A stretch of DNA of 64,000 nt from Bradysia coprophila (Eukaryota; Arthropoda; Insecta; Diptera; Sciaridae), in assembly GCF_014529535.1 (NCBI RefSeq), contig NW_023503493.1, positions 12,680,001-12,744,000 on the forward strand, written 5' to 3'. Position numbers and translations under genes: made by a program. The notes under the pieces were generated by a model. That model did not search any database. It was not told where the DNA came from and worked only from the letters and a program-made list of their open reading frames with translations. Numbering within the stretch: position 1 is the stretch's first letter; every line of letters starts with the position of its first letter. Below, piece after piece: positions 24,491-36,760 of the stretch.

Positions 24491-25008
24491 CAGAGATGAG
24501 TCGGTTATCCGAAAAACCGAAAATTTCGGTTCGGTATGTACCGAACCGAAGGTTTCGGTTCGGTCTATACTGAACCGACATTTCGGTTCGGTCTATACTG
24601 AACCGACATTTCGGTTCGGTCTGTACCGAACCTAAACTTCGGTTCGGTCTGTACCGAATCGAAATTTTCGGTTCGGTATAGACCGAACCGAAACTTTTGT
24701 ACGATTTAATAATACCAAATTCCTCAAAATCAACTCAATTCGATAAATAATATGGTTTTTATTGTATGTCAATTCAAGAATAATTGAATAGAGTTGCTTT
24801 TGAGGAATTTGGTATTATTAAATCGTGCAAAAGTTTCGGTTCGGTCTATACCGAACCGAAAATTTCGGTTCGGTACAGACCGAACCGAAGTTTAGGTTCG
24901 GTACAGACCGAACCGAAATGTCGGTTCGGTATAGACCGAACCGAAACCTTCGGTTCGGTACATACCGAACCGAAATTTTCGGTTTTTCGGATAACCGACT
25001 CATCTCTG
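24491..25008. mobile_element. 518-bp hAT-type foldback element with internal palindromic repeats
   Basis: Begins CAGAGATGAGTCGGTTATCC and ends with its reverse complement. Both sides carry the identical octamer ATTCTGAT (24483-24490 and 25009-25016), an hAT-style target duplication. Almost the whole element is one giant inverted repeat, with arms of about 225 nt around a loop near 24740-24790. Each arm is built of about six units of roughly 30 nt, TTCGGTTCGGT followed by ACCGAACCGAA, so every unit is itself palindromic. The long open frames through it (translating as FGSVYTEP repeats) are by-products of the repeat, not genes. Confidence 0.95.
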
Positions 25009-25438
25009 ATTCTGATTGCTTTCAGGTCAATTGCATATTTCCATCTCGTTGTTGGTTGTCCTGCATTGCTGTTATCACTAATTTTTGTGCAGCTTCTGGA
25101 GTACACGTTCAACTATTCTTCTCACTGACCTTGAGACTTACCTCAGCATCTTCTCTTGAATGTTCTTAAAATTGCCTTTGACGATGACAAAATTTGTCCG
25201 TTGAGTCTAAGTCGTTCTAAGTGTGACAATGTCATTTTAGCCAAATCGATACGTTTTTGGGATACCCAAGTTCTATCTTTGCAGTCCACGGCTTTCTTCG
25301 AAGCATACTGCTATTGATGACAATCAATCAATCCTTACAGATGAGACTTAACCTTTTGATGCATCACACCTGTTTCGGATCTTAAAATCTCCTAATACAA
25401 AATTGATTTCATGCAGCTCGATTATATGGAATGTGAGG

Positions 25439-25530
25439 ACAAAGAAAATACGAATGCGAAAATTATGATTGCAGAAAGAGTGTCAAATATATCAAACCAG
25501 AGCACCTCAGATTGTAACCGCTGGCGTTTT
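25439..25530 (+). pseudogene. decayed last exon of a GMC oxidoreductase
   Basis: AATACGAATGCG, ATTATGATTGC, ATATATCAAA and GAGCACCTC occur in the same order and spacing as in the final exon of the intact gene (29014-29092), where they encode the [14 protein letters not shown] block. A 3-nt loss removes the proline-threonine region, several substitutions follow, and the stop is displaced. The similarity continues past the stop codon (GCTGGCGT). No other exon of this copy was found before 27043, so it is a relic of a tandem duplicate. Confidence 0.75.
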
Positions 25531-25894
25531 GTGATACACATTGTGTATTCGACGGCTGAGCATGACACTTAATACACGTGTGTCTATAATTTATCACCGA
25601 GCTGCAGGCAACGTAAATAAATGCAAACCAAAAATCTGACTCATTCCGAAATTCGTAGCTTTACAAGCTAGACTATCGGACAAGGTTAATAGCATTAAGG
25701 TAGACAGTGAAACAATGGCTTTATTTGACCTGGTTGTTAAATAAAAACAATTAATTGATATTATACCATAATGTGGCGAAACGTTACACTTATTTACCTT
25801 TACAGGCGAGGTGTTTGATATTAAAAGAAGATAAAAGGAAATGGCGAAGAATATTCGAATAGTACATTCCGGTCTTGCTGCGACATTTTTGTTG

Positions 25895-25921
25895 AGGCGT
25901 GTGGGAAGGTCCCACACGCCC
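25895..25921. repeat. GGCGTGTGGGA inverted repeat
   Basis: Eleven- to twelve-base arms (GGCGTGTGGGA and TCCCACACGCC) stand almost back to back. GC-rich against AT-rich surroundings, and probably a remnant MITE tip. Confidence 0.75.
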
Positions 25922-27042
25922 CAACAGAAAATGCGAAAAACCGAGACAGTAGTGACTCATTTTGTGTCCGCAAAACAACAAAACGGCTTGCTGCTGATAA
26001 GCAACAATGGAAAGAATTAGCATGTAATAGTATGGAAAATGGGGGACATCAAGGGTTGCTTTCTGTCAGCTCGAAACAAGCTTGAAACAAAAATAATTTC
26101 ATTCCATAAAGCACGATGTGAACATCCCATTACTGCTTTGTTTTGACAGTTGTTGTTTTGATGAGTGAGAATTTTCTCGTTCGATCAAAAGACAAGTATT
26201 ACATTCCACACGTCAAAATAACAATCCTATATTCTATCAAGACAGGTGTACTAGCACAGTATATTTTGAACTGTACATTGCCGTCCACCCAAGCATTGGA
26301 CGAAGTTTATTATCTTCTTTCGAGTAACAAGCGAGAAAGCTAGTTAAGATTTTCCCCTGTTTCTCCTGAATCAGGCCAGTTTCCATGATTCTGGATAAAT
26401 AGAGTAGGGCAATTTTTGTTAAGAATAGAAGCCACTCCATGGGTGGAATTTGTATCATATACAGATACAAATTTAGGTTTGTTTTGTTGAAGAATTTTTT
26501 TTTTAAACTGTTGTGGTACTTTTCGGCGAGTCAATAATGAGGCACTTTCTGGACGCTGATAAGAAAAGTGATTTCAACAATTTCACGTTTTGATTTATGA
26601 GTAAAAAAACCTTTAAATGGTATAAGTGACGAACGTACTTGCATGTTTTTAATAGTAATATCGCATTCTGCACCTGAACGCAAAGATATAATATCTTTAA
26701 AAAAAAATTGTCACCAATGAGGGATGATTCGGCCTCCATTAATTTCAATTTTGTGCAGTTTCCTCAACACAATAAACACGGGGCGGTTCAAGTATAAGAT
26801 GGAGACGTCAAAAATTTGCTGTATTTTCTACATTTTTTATAGTATAGAACTTGCGTCACGACGATTTACTACCGAGGCGTCATGATTTCCGCAATATGAA
26901 ATGACTTTCCATATCACCTGTCTACATATGTTCATGCTTAAAAAATAAAAATTTCTAACTGTTGTCGACTACTATAAATGCAACATTCGTTCCTATTTGC
27001 TCGATAAGTCGGAATATCATTTTTTTAAATCGACTTAAAGGA
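25922..27042. other. upstream flank of the GMC oxidoreductase gene
   Basis: No exon recognised. Presumably contains the promoter and 5' UTR of the downstream gene, but no core promoter element is clear enough to annotate. Confidence 0.4.
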
Positions 27043-29098
27043 ATGCATTACTGTAACCAGACCATGGAAACACCTTATTGTGCGTCCCAAAGCGTAGGGC
27101 CGGCAAATCAGCTTTTCGCGACATTGTTTCAGGCTTTGCTGACTGCACAATGTTCAATCTCACCACCAGAAATGTGGCCAGATGGTTATGGCAAAGTTGC
27201 GGTCGGAAAAGGTGAGCGGCCAATATGTGGATAGACAAATCCAATGAACAAATCTGACTTCATTCCTGACAAAATTGTCTCCTTTTAAGAGAAATTGGAA
27301 TATGATTTCATTGTGACTGGAGCTGGATCGGCTGGTGCAACCGTGGCGAGTCGTTTAAGCGAAATTAGCCAATGGAAAATTCTATTGCTTGAAGCTGGTG
27401 ATAATCCTCCGGTGGAGTCAGAAGTAAAGTTCTGTTTGAAAGCGTGTCCTTATCACTTCTCTAATTCAATATCTACCTTGGAACAGATCGTTGCCCTTTT
27501 CGGTTCAATGATGCGTTCAAAATATGATTGGAACTTCAAAACTAACGCGAAAACTGCTTGCAAAGGTTTGGTTGGAGGCTGTTTTTGGCCTCGCGGTAAA
27601 ATGCTTGGGGGTTCTTCGAGTATGAACTTAATGCAGTACGTTCGTGGATTTGATCGTGACTTTAATCGATGGCGTTCGGATGGAAACAGTGGCTGGAGCT
27701 ACGAAGATGTCTTGCCGTTTTTCAAAAAATCCGAATCGAATCAGTGGAAACCGTTCGTTGAATATAGAAACGGAAGGTATCACGGTAAGTCGGGGCCGAT
27801 GAAAGTGAGCTTTTACGGGGGTGAGAGTGCCTTTGGAAAAATATTTTATGAGGCTGGCATGGAGCGTGGAATACCGTTCATTCAAGATATCAATGCTGAA
27901 GAACATTATGGATTTTTGAATGTTCAGGGAACTGTGTTCGATGGTCGTCGCCAGAGCACTGCAAAGGCATTTTTGATTCCTGCCAAGAACCGTACCAACT
28001 TGCATATCATCAAAAATGCGTTTGCCAAAAAGATACTAATCAGCAAGAGAAACCGAGCCTATGGCGTACAATTCGATTTGAATGGGAAAACTTATGTGGC
28101 GTCCGCTCGTAAAGAAGTGATTTTATCAGCGGGAACGATTATGAGTCCTGTTTTATTGATGCAATCAGGTGTGGGTCCAAGGCAACATATGCTACAAAAT
28201 AAACTTGATCTTAAGGTGGATCTGCCAGTTGGTTCGAATTTTCTGGATCACGTGTACTCAATGCTATTTTTCGAATTTAATCCCACGCCCACGTCACCCA
28301 CAATGAATTTGGATAACATTTACAATTTTGCCATTCACAACAACGGTCCTCTGTCCACAGCAGGAATTCAACAACTTCTCTCGTTTGTAAACACCACAGA
28401 TTCTTCAAGCTATCCAGACATCCAAACCGAATACCTTTGGCACACCCAAGACTCATCGTCTCTTCCTAATTATATAAAGCAGCGACAATTTCGGAAAGAA
28501 GTGAGTGAAACATTGATGGCAAAAACGAAAAATCATAACATTGGAGTGATTCTCGTGGTCTTACTGCAACCGAAATCGACTGGAGAAATTCTTTTGAATG
28601 GTACGTCGCCCTACAATCCACCGATTATTGATCCAAATTACTTCCACGAGTCCGAAGACATGAAAACAATGATTCGAGGCCTACGACAACAGATTTCCTT
28701 TGTAGACACAGAATCCTATCGCAAGAACGGCGGCAAATTGATTAGATTCCCATTGAACGAGTGCGATAAATTCGTTTATCAGTCCGACGAATATTTCGAG
28801 TGTTACGTTCAGTATTTTGCCGCAACACTGTATCACCCAGTGGGGACATGCAAAATGGGACGAAAATCGGATCCGAGTGCTGTGGTTGATTCAGAATTAA
28901 AAGTTCATAATGTGAGGGGACTCAGAACCATAGATGCTTCAATGTAAGGACAAAGCAAGTCTCTGGGAAAATCAAAATTTTCAGTTTTTTCTATTCTTCA
29001 GAATGCCGTACATAACATCCGGGAATACGAATGCGCCGACCATTATGATTGCGGAAAAGGGTGCAGATTATATCAAGCGTGAGCACCTGCAACATTAA
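27043..29098 (+). CDS. GMC oxidoreductase (glucose-dehydrogenase-like, FAD)
   Basis: Three exons: 27043-27211, 27290-28943, 29002-29098, with canonical GT-AG sites and agreeing phases (GAG and ATA codons split). About 639 residues from the ATG at 27043; a second in-frame ATG at 27064 would give 632. After a short leader the family block SVGPANQL is followed by [12 protein letters not shown], then the FAD dinucleotide motif [15 protein letters not shown], the [13 protein letters not shown] signature, and near the end [10 protein letters not shown] (catalytic histidine) and [14 protein letters not shown] (catalytic asparagine region). Insect members oxidise sugars, ecdysteroids or other alcohols, often secreted; the substrate here cannot be told. 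Odd: the stretch after [12 protein letters not shown] has an unusual, cysteine-containing segment ([10 protein letters not shown]). A decayed paralogue lies 1.6 kb upstream. Confidence 0.93.
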
Positions 29099-29168
29099 TT
29101 ATATCTCTGGCGTATACACTACCACTATATAGGGCACTAGTCTCCAGATATGTATAGTCGAACACATA

Positions 29169-29212
29169 TTGTTCTTTCATTGATTGACTCTTTTTTGAAT
29201 GAAAGAACAATA
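29169..29212. repeat. hairpin with ATTGTTCTTTCATT arms
   Basis: Fourteen-base arms (ATTGTTCTTTCATT, AATGAAAGAACAAT) flank about 16 nt. Outer partial pairing (AGTCTCC against GGAGACT, 29139-29243) suggests a longer, decayed MITE. Confidence 0.75.
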
Positions 29213-30603
29213 GGTATCCCACTTGTGGTTCATGTTCGGAGACTGCACTCTACATAGCATTGCTCCTAGCATGACCATAGCTGAAATGACAGTATGCTCT
29301 ATGTTTCTTTTGTAATATTAAGCGATAGGCTCGTATCACTAAAGTGCCTCCGAATTTGACGCTTGTTAATGCTAGTAGTAGTGCTGTCCTATTGAAAATT
29401 GTGAAAAATTACTTCAAGTCACGGACTTTCGGCTTCATTGAGATACGTTTTTAAACGAAAAACCTTACAAATGAATTTTGTTAAACTTTTTCTTTCTCGT
29501 TTTGGTAAATTAGCACAAAAATATGTGCACTAACAGCCGTACGATACAAACATTTTCCACACAAATCAAAAACAAAAAAAAACTTTACGAAAAGGTTCCG
29601 AAATTAATTCACTGCACGTACAATTGCACACCACATTGATTTTCGATTCAGGTCGGCTATATTAAAAAGCAAACGACTTACGAAGACTTAATTAGGAAAT
29701 TCGAATCGCATTTTAAGTTAATTGTTTCAATTTTTGTAAAAATACCAAATTAACGCCACACAGAGGTTGATAAACGTCTTAATTAGGCTTGTAAATTGAA
29801 TTTGATTTAGATTAAAAAAAGAAAATGTGTCGGTGATGTGTGTTTCATGTTGAAATTATATAAGTTGTTTGCATTTTATTACATTTGGGACATCGAAAGT
29901 GTAGTTTATAGACTGATTAGAATTTATATTGACTTTTTTCTGTTATTTAGTATTCCGAAGCAGTCGCACTGTTCATTTCTCACACTGGTCATTCCTCTTT
30001 TTATGTCGCTAAGTTTTAGCAACATTTTCGTGTACTGTTGGTATGAAAATGTGTGAGTTAATTTGTGTACGCTGTACGCTCCAAAGCCATACAGGGAGGC
30101 CACTCGTAATTGTCTTATCGGTTGTTATCAGAGACTATTTTTGGGAAAACATTTCTTAAATTTTCCAACATTTTCCTAGAATTTCCAAAAAAAAAATATT
30201 TGGTGCATGGGAACCGTTAGAAGTTCGCCGAAATTATCCATTTTTTACCCATACTTTCAACTGCTCATAACTCAGTGTGGATGAATTTTAAACCCAACAA
30301 GACCAAATCTGCCCCGAAAGTACATGCAAATACCTTTCTAATGACACCCCACACGACCTTTCCTACGTTTCGTGGCCTACGAGAAATTTCCATAAGAAGA
30401 GTGCATGTTTTAGGTTTTTGGTCACCTCTCACTAGCCACACAAGCTTGGACGAATTTTTTTGAAAGTGATTTTGGTTTCTAGAGACCAATACCTATCTAG
30501 GCACATATCGAAAAATCCACTAGAAAATGTATCCGGCACGCTGTTTTTCAAAAGAATCCCTCATTAAGAAAGTCATTTTTTTATTAGAATGAACATCGAT
30601 AGA

Positions 30604-30672
30604 TTAAGATTAGCTCGTTTAGTATGATAGTCTTCCACCAAAATGATCTGGATTCAATTCCAGTGTCAGATA
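30604..30672 (+). repeat. tRNA-like SINE head
   Basis: TTAGCTCGTTTAGTATGATAG reads like a D-arm/A box and TCTGGATTCAATTCCAG like a T arm/B box, about 30 nt apart as in a tRNA. The acceptor stem does not form, so a SINE or pseudogene origin is likely. Confidence 0.55.
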
Positions 30673-32862
30673 ATTCCACATGGAATTGTTCTAGTGATTG
30701 ATAAAATCCTAAAGTTCACTAAAGCATCATAATTTGGGTATTTGCAGTGCTTTTGGTGGCTGCAACGAGGTACACACTGAATGACTCGTTCTACATAACC
30801 CAAATACGTTGAATTTGTGTTCATATATCCAGCCTACATTTAGGCGAGATATCTATTAGAACCTAACTTCCATCAAAAAGTTTTTGCATACTCCGAGGCG
30901 TGGTTCGGAAGTCACGTTAAGCAAGCCAGTGGTCTTTACTGTACTGGTCATTGGCCGTAAAAATCTGTTAGTGAGGTCTCTAAACAAATCAAATTAAAGT
31001 GTGTTTATTACGTAAGTGGAAGCACGGGTTTTCAGAGGCATAATGTATCACTGCAGTTGTGCCAAACACTTGCCATGATTATTGCATAACTAGGGCCTAT
31101 TATTAAGAATTTTATTTACTGAAATTACTGCAAATTACCGAAATTTACTAAAATAATTTCGACCATTTTTAGTGCAGGGGATATCGGTAATATTCAGGTT
31201 CACCCATACAAACAAAACTTCTCATCGGGCGTATAACTATTTCACCCAAGTAAACAAGTATCAATGCGTTTTGTATGAGTATATAGTGGACCAGCTAAAA
31301 AGCAGATGACGCAAATTCATGTCTAAATTTCACTGCCGGCCACTGTAATTAAATTTTCCAATAATCGGTTCTGTATACTGTGGTGCAGAGTTATTGCTGC
31401 TCATTTTATTGAACTGACACAACATAATTCAACATAATCGACCACTCTCTCCCCAACACCAACGTTTTATAAACGTTGGACTCTAATATCCAACGTTCAG
31501 TCGGTTTAGTTTCCTATCCGCTCGACAAAATTTATGATCAGACATGAAACAATTTTTCATACAACCTAACCAACCCAGCGTAATGGTCATAAAGAGATTT
31601 ATATGTTTATTACACTTGTTTTATCCAGCAAACAAATTATAAAAATTTAAATTCTTTAGAAAAACAATATTTTTTGTTGATAAGTTAGTTCATCTTCTTC
31701 TTATTAAAAATGCCAATGAATTTATTTAAACAACAGCACCAACAACAAAAAATTATATTTCTTTTATTTATGGTCTCCGTTTCTTCATATATTAATATAA
31801 GAAGACCAACAAGAAGAAAAAAAAGCCCCAACAACAAACAACAAAATGTTTTATTATTGTTTTGATTGATCGCCACACACACTAAGCCAATGTAAAGCGC
31901 AGCTAAAATCGATACACTTTGCTGTTGGACGAAAAATCTAGGGACACCCGCGACGATAGGTCAGGCCATTTGACAGGAATATAGTGAAGTGAATTAATTT
32001 TTTTTTACGATATGAACCGATTGTATTGCCTAATAAATAAATCATGAGCAAAAGATTATGAATAAAATCAAGTTCCTTTATTGGTGCATACACCAAAAAT
32101 TCCATTTATGATAAAAGGAGAGGAGAGTACATTATGTCGTCCAGTTTTTTTTTGTTCCTTCAACTTTTTTTCTTCTGATTTTTGGAAATTTTTGTTAAAT
32201 TTTATTATGAAATATGTTTATTCGTTTAAAGATTGACGGAGCTAACAAAAAAGAGGCGCCTTTATTGTTGTCACTGATATGTTAAACTGATGTTCATTTA
32301 GACTCATTGAAATCAATTTTGATAATTGGAATAAAGAAGTTGAATGATGAATTGTTCATAAGTTATGTTTGTTGTTGCGTTTCTTCGTTGGATAGGACTT
32401 TAACATAAAGATCCAATTTGAAGACACTTCGCAGTTCTTTGTACTCAGACCAGTACAAAAGTTCTGATCAGGTTGGAAGAGACTCACAGAAAAGTGAATT
32501 TCGTCATTTTGTCAGATTTAGGAGTGTTGATACTTTTGTGAATCACATATTTCGTGCAGCTAGTGAACACCTAGATTATTGTGTCACAAGCATATCCAAC
32601 AAAAACATGTACAACGTACGGATGACAGAAAATTTAAGCTTAGTACTTCATTTGTTAAACAAAATTATGTGGATTACGAAAGCAAACCACAACCCCTTTC
32701 AAACATTATGGAGTTCATTTTTCTGCGAGTTTGGTACTATTGTTTAGAAGACGATTCATCGAGCCGCCATTATATTGTTAAGTCAGTCAATATTTACTTC
32801 ATTAGCTTCAACATACTTTTTTTTTATATATTTTACGACGATGTCCATTGGATTGATCAATA

Positions 32863-33974
32863 TGCACAGAGAGAAATCCTGGATTAGATTTAAATCTTTT
32901 TCGGATTACATATAGGACCAAATTTATTTTTGGATTGAAATCTAATTTTTCGAAAGATTACTTGCATTTAATCTTTCGAAAATAATCTGTCAATGGATTA
33001 GATCGAAATCTTCTAAGAGATTACAATTTTTTTTTATTTTGAAATTAAAAATTTGTTTTCAACATTTATTTGAATATTGAATCAGATTTACTTGTTTTAT
33101 TTATTCTGAAATTGGGAATTTTATTTGTTTAGTTGAAATTAAATGTTTTTTTTTTACTTACTTTGATCAGGATTTGAACTCTTTCACCTCGGTACCTCCG
33201 TATCTCCAGTCCTGTACTTTACCATTGAGCTATTGGGTTCTTAATCTTAGCAAGATTAATTTCGAACCGTTGTTACGGAGATTTTAATCTTTCAAAGATT
33301 AAAAAATAATCTTCTGAACGAAACCTTTGTACCAACTGAGGTAACCATCATAGTAAACGAGTTCAAATCCTAATCGAAGGCAACATTTTTTTTTCTTCAT
33401 TTTTTTAATTATTCAATAAATGATTATTATATTTCATAAATCTGGATAATAAACGATAAGGAAGTTGAGCCTGGCAAAAGTATTGAAAAGTAGGAAAATA
33501 TTATAATAAAACGATACAATTGATAAATATACAATTGATTAAGAAGTATAACGGACCAATTTGCATGGAAGAATTTATTTAATTTTTCAACGATTCAACT
33601 CAAAAATCAATATTCCTAAAGAAAAGCAAAAAAAAAGTCTCAAACATTTCTGTGCTGTGGTTTTTAGTTTTACTTTGAATCGCTAACATATGACAAAAAA
33701 TTACACATTTACCATCTACTAGATTCTAATCATAAACTCTAGGTACCATAACAACGTTCTTTGAAAAAAAAAATTCGTGGCAAAAATTTCTATATTTAAC
33801 TTCACTTCTCACTGCTACTATCAATTTTAGCCATTTTAATCCAAAACGTAATCTATTGAAAGATTTAATTTTTGTAATCTTTGAAAAAAGATTGAAATGA
33901 AATCTTTAGAGAAATTTAAAATGTTCGTAATCTTTCCAAAGATTAAACATTTAATCCGACTTTTTTCTCAGTGT
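32863..33974. mobile_element. ~1.1-kb nonautonomous element with CACAGAGAGAAA-type inverted ends
   Basis: Left end CACAGAGAGAAATCCTGGAT and right end AATCCGACTTTTTTCTCAGT followed by GTG are imperfect inverted repeats. Next to both ends are many copies of the self-complementary AATCTTTCGAAAGATT and its derivatives, pairing the two halves. The middle holds two opposed tRNA-like B-box regions. No protein-coding frame. Ends are assigned by similarity only, and no clean target duplication was identified. Confidence 0.6.
33163..33243 (-). repeat. tRNA-like sequence inside the element
   Basis: On the minus strand AATAGCTCAATGGTAAAGTA (A-box like) is followed about 40 nt later by GAGTTCAAATCC (B-box like). 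A second B-box-like GAGTTCAAATCC lies on the plus strand at about 33360-33371, so the tRNA-like pieces face each other. There is no full cloverleaf. Confidence 0.55.
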
Positions 33975-34411
33975 GCTGTGTATTGTGTAATTTAAGCAAC
34001 TTATGCTAAATGTTAAACTCATGTTAAATAAATATTTCTCTCTCAGACAACCAATAAAGACAGAGCTCATCCGTGTCGGTAACAGATAAACCACGCCATA
34101 ACGTTTCATTTGCTTTAAGACTAAGTCGGGCATTATTTTCGAAAGAAATGGGGTCAGCATCGAAAAAGTGTCTTGAAAAAGTCACAAACCTCATTGTTAT
34201 TTACACTTGCCATTTCTAAACCAATTTTCTATTTTGTAATATGAGAAATCGTTAAAAAGCCACACTCCTGTACGTCTGATTTTAAAGTCGGTCAACCAGG
34301 AGCCATTTTTTCATTGATAAAGGGTTACATGGATAATGGTTATGATTTAGGATACCTATTCATCACCACTTCTCATTTTCTTATTAATATTTTTTTTACA
34401 TTACTAGCGAT

Positions 34412-34560
34412 AAAGTGATGAAAAGTAGAGTTTCCGAGGCGTAGCCGAGGTCAATGAACACACAAAAACGAGATTTTTAATTTTTATCCCGAGTTATGTA
34501 ATGGATTTTACATGCTGAGAGCGTCGAAAGTAGTTCTTGAAACATGTAAAATATTTGTGT
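34412..34560 (+). mobile_element. GGCGAAGCC MITE family copy
   Basis: Contains AAAAGTAGAGTTTCCGAGGC, then GTAGCCGAGGTCAATGAACA, TTTTTATCCCGAGTTATGTA and the tail GATTTTACATGCTGAGAGCG. It is nearly the reverse complement of 60712-60880, including the tail, so the tail belongs to the element. Confidence 0.8.
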
Positions 34561-34843
34561 AACTGAAGTAGGGTCAACCTATTTGAAAGAGGGTGTCATA
34601 CTAGCGCTACTACACCTCTCACGGTCTACAAACTGTGCAATGCCAATTTTTTCGATTTCTTCGATAAACGTCTCGACTTATGGCCGGCTTAAAAGATCAC
34701 TAGAGTTGTCATTTCATAAAAATAAATGACGTAATCATAATCCGCTCTCCTCGTCTTCAGTATTCTAGAATCATAATGAATTTAGCTGGTTTTTTTTTTG
34801 TTCAACTCTAGGTTATGCAGAGGTCAGTTCCTTAGTATTATTA

Positions 34844-35035
34844 GATAGTGCAGTTGATAAGGATCAATGTTATGAAAACGTTTACACTCGTATAAACGGG
34901 GCTGCCCTTTTATAGAAACCCACTGATAATTTGACCTACTTTACAATGAGAAAAACTAAATTTTAGAAGGGTAGCCCAGCCTTTATACGAGTGTAAAAGT
35001 TTTCATAAAAGTGGTCCTTATCAACTACACTATCA
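34844..35035. mobile_element. MITE with ~75-nt inverted arms
   Basis: Left arm GATAGTGCAGTTGATAAGGA continuing through GTTTACACTCGTATAAACGG; right arm is the inverted copy ending TCCTTATCAACTACACTATC. Arms pair over most of their length around a 36-nt loop. Non-coding. Confidence 0.85.
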
Positions 35036-36599
35036 GAATCAACACACTTCAAGCATAAGTTGTACTTCAACTTGGGCAGGTCAATAGAGTACTGTAACTG
35101 GACAGTTTTTCAACCAAATATTGGCACTGTAAAAAAATTTGGAAAAACTTTTCATACAAAATAGCATTCCATTTGACAGCTGTCATTAGCTGTCACTTTT
35201 AAAGTTTTCCATTTTCCGGAACATATTTTGTTATGAAACAAAATATTTACTCCAACAAAACAATGTCTGTGACCAAAATGTCATAATGGAAAGTATGCAC
35301 AAATTTCTATTATAAAATGAATTGAATCTCACCCCTTATCGCAATGGCATTAAAAAACTGATCATAAAACAAACAATGAAAGTGAAAGACAAAATAAGAA
35401 GAAAGAAATATAAGGAAAAAAAAAATTAAATGAAAAATATTTTCCAATAACAACCCATTTCCTTGAAAATGTGTTTTGAGGCGTTCAACAGAAAATGACT
35501 TTGACACGTGCCAGCATCACGTCGGAATATGTATTTATATGTGAAACAGTCGCTGTATATGTTATACAACCAGAGCAAAAATAAAAAATTGTTTACTGGT
35601 ATGGTGTACATTCTACTCTTCTGCATCTCCTCTTGTTATATTCAACAGAAAACCGCACACTTTTATTTTCCGAACTTTTCTTAAATTAGATATCTAAACA
35701 CACTTCTCTGTTTATGATGCGAAGCGCAAAAATTACCGCCCCTAAAATACATTGTATCCGATTCATTGTTTATATTGTTTGATTAAATGTTAAATTCAGA
35801 CGCATGTACGTACACTGCATATATATACGTCCTATCATAATATCGAAAAAAAATATAATTCAGATGGATGTTTTTGACTCGTTCAATTACGTTATGTTGT
35901 TATGATGTAACGTCAATTTAATTTAGTCGGTCAATGAAAATGTTAGAAAAAGTTACGGCAGACTAGACGTGCACACGTTTTCGATGAACTTCAAAGAATT
36001 TTGTTGGATGTGGGTGGATTTTCCGTTTGTGTAAGTTATTCGTCGGCAAGAAAAATTCGTTTTTAAGTTTTGTCTGCCTGAAACTACAATGATAGTGCCA
36101 CTAGGACCAAAAAGGTGGGTTTTGAGCTCAAGTGGTGAATATATTAATTATATTCAGGCTTCAGGCTGACCAACAAATCACATTTCGAATGAAAGTTGTC
36201 ACAACTGGGACGAAAATGTAGAAAGAAGCTGCGATTTTTTTTAGTTTTGGCTCTCCATCTGATGAAAGAATGTGACGTTGTTGGTCCACCAGAATATAAA
36301 ATAAGTTTGCTATATAATAAGACCAAGCGATCGCCACAATTATTCATAAATGTTAACCTCTTAACAGCAACGACAAAAATAATCATTAGTGGCTAGACTA
36401 AGCCTAATCCGTCCTTTACTTCTATATACTCAGTGAAGAGTATAGCCTGAAGTGAATCATAGCGAGCTGGCATTTCTCATCTTCATTCCACAGCTGAAAT
36501 ACCTATCAAAATAATAAAATAAAATAAAAACATAAACAGGAACAAACAGAATTTAAGCACTCTTCCCTTATCAAGGACTCACGTCAAGTGAATGAGTTG

Positions 36600-36760
36600 A
36601 GAAAAACAGGCTCTTTCGACCTCAAGAACTAGTGGCGGTCCAAAAGCCAGAGTTGACTGACTATCTTCAGTTGTTTCCGCTAGGCTCTTACACAAGACAG
36701 CTATACAATTTCTTAGTGAACTAGTAGCTGAAAATTTACAAGAGCGTTGCCATCACTTGA
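36600..36760 (+). repeat. dispersed repeat, copy 1
   Basis: TTTCGACCTCAAGAACTAGT, GCGGTCCAAAAGCCAGAGTT, GACTGACTATCTTCAGTTGT and the following TTCC match the reverse complement of 61367-61440 with about 85-90 percent identity by eye. A dispersed transposable element of unknown class. Confidence 0.75.

Larger units (their letters stand above)
29099..32862. other. gene-free stretch
   Basis: No exon supported on either strand. Holds an inverted repeat around 29170-29210 (ATTGTTCTTTCATT arms), a copy end of the GGGAAAACATTT family (30130-30200), a tRNA-like SINE (30604-30672) and AT-rich filler. Confidence 0.5.

Noticed and set aside
24423-25169. Several overlapping open frames translating to FGSVYTEP-like repeats on both strands
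   Set aside because: They arise from the palindromic repeat units of the hAT foldback; both strands read alike because the DNA is self-complementary.
26962-27042. Upstream extension of the GMC frame from 26962
   Set aside because: The codon there is TTG, not ATG. The first in-frame ATG is at 27043, and the extension has no family similarity.
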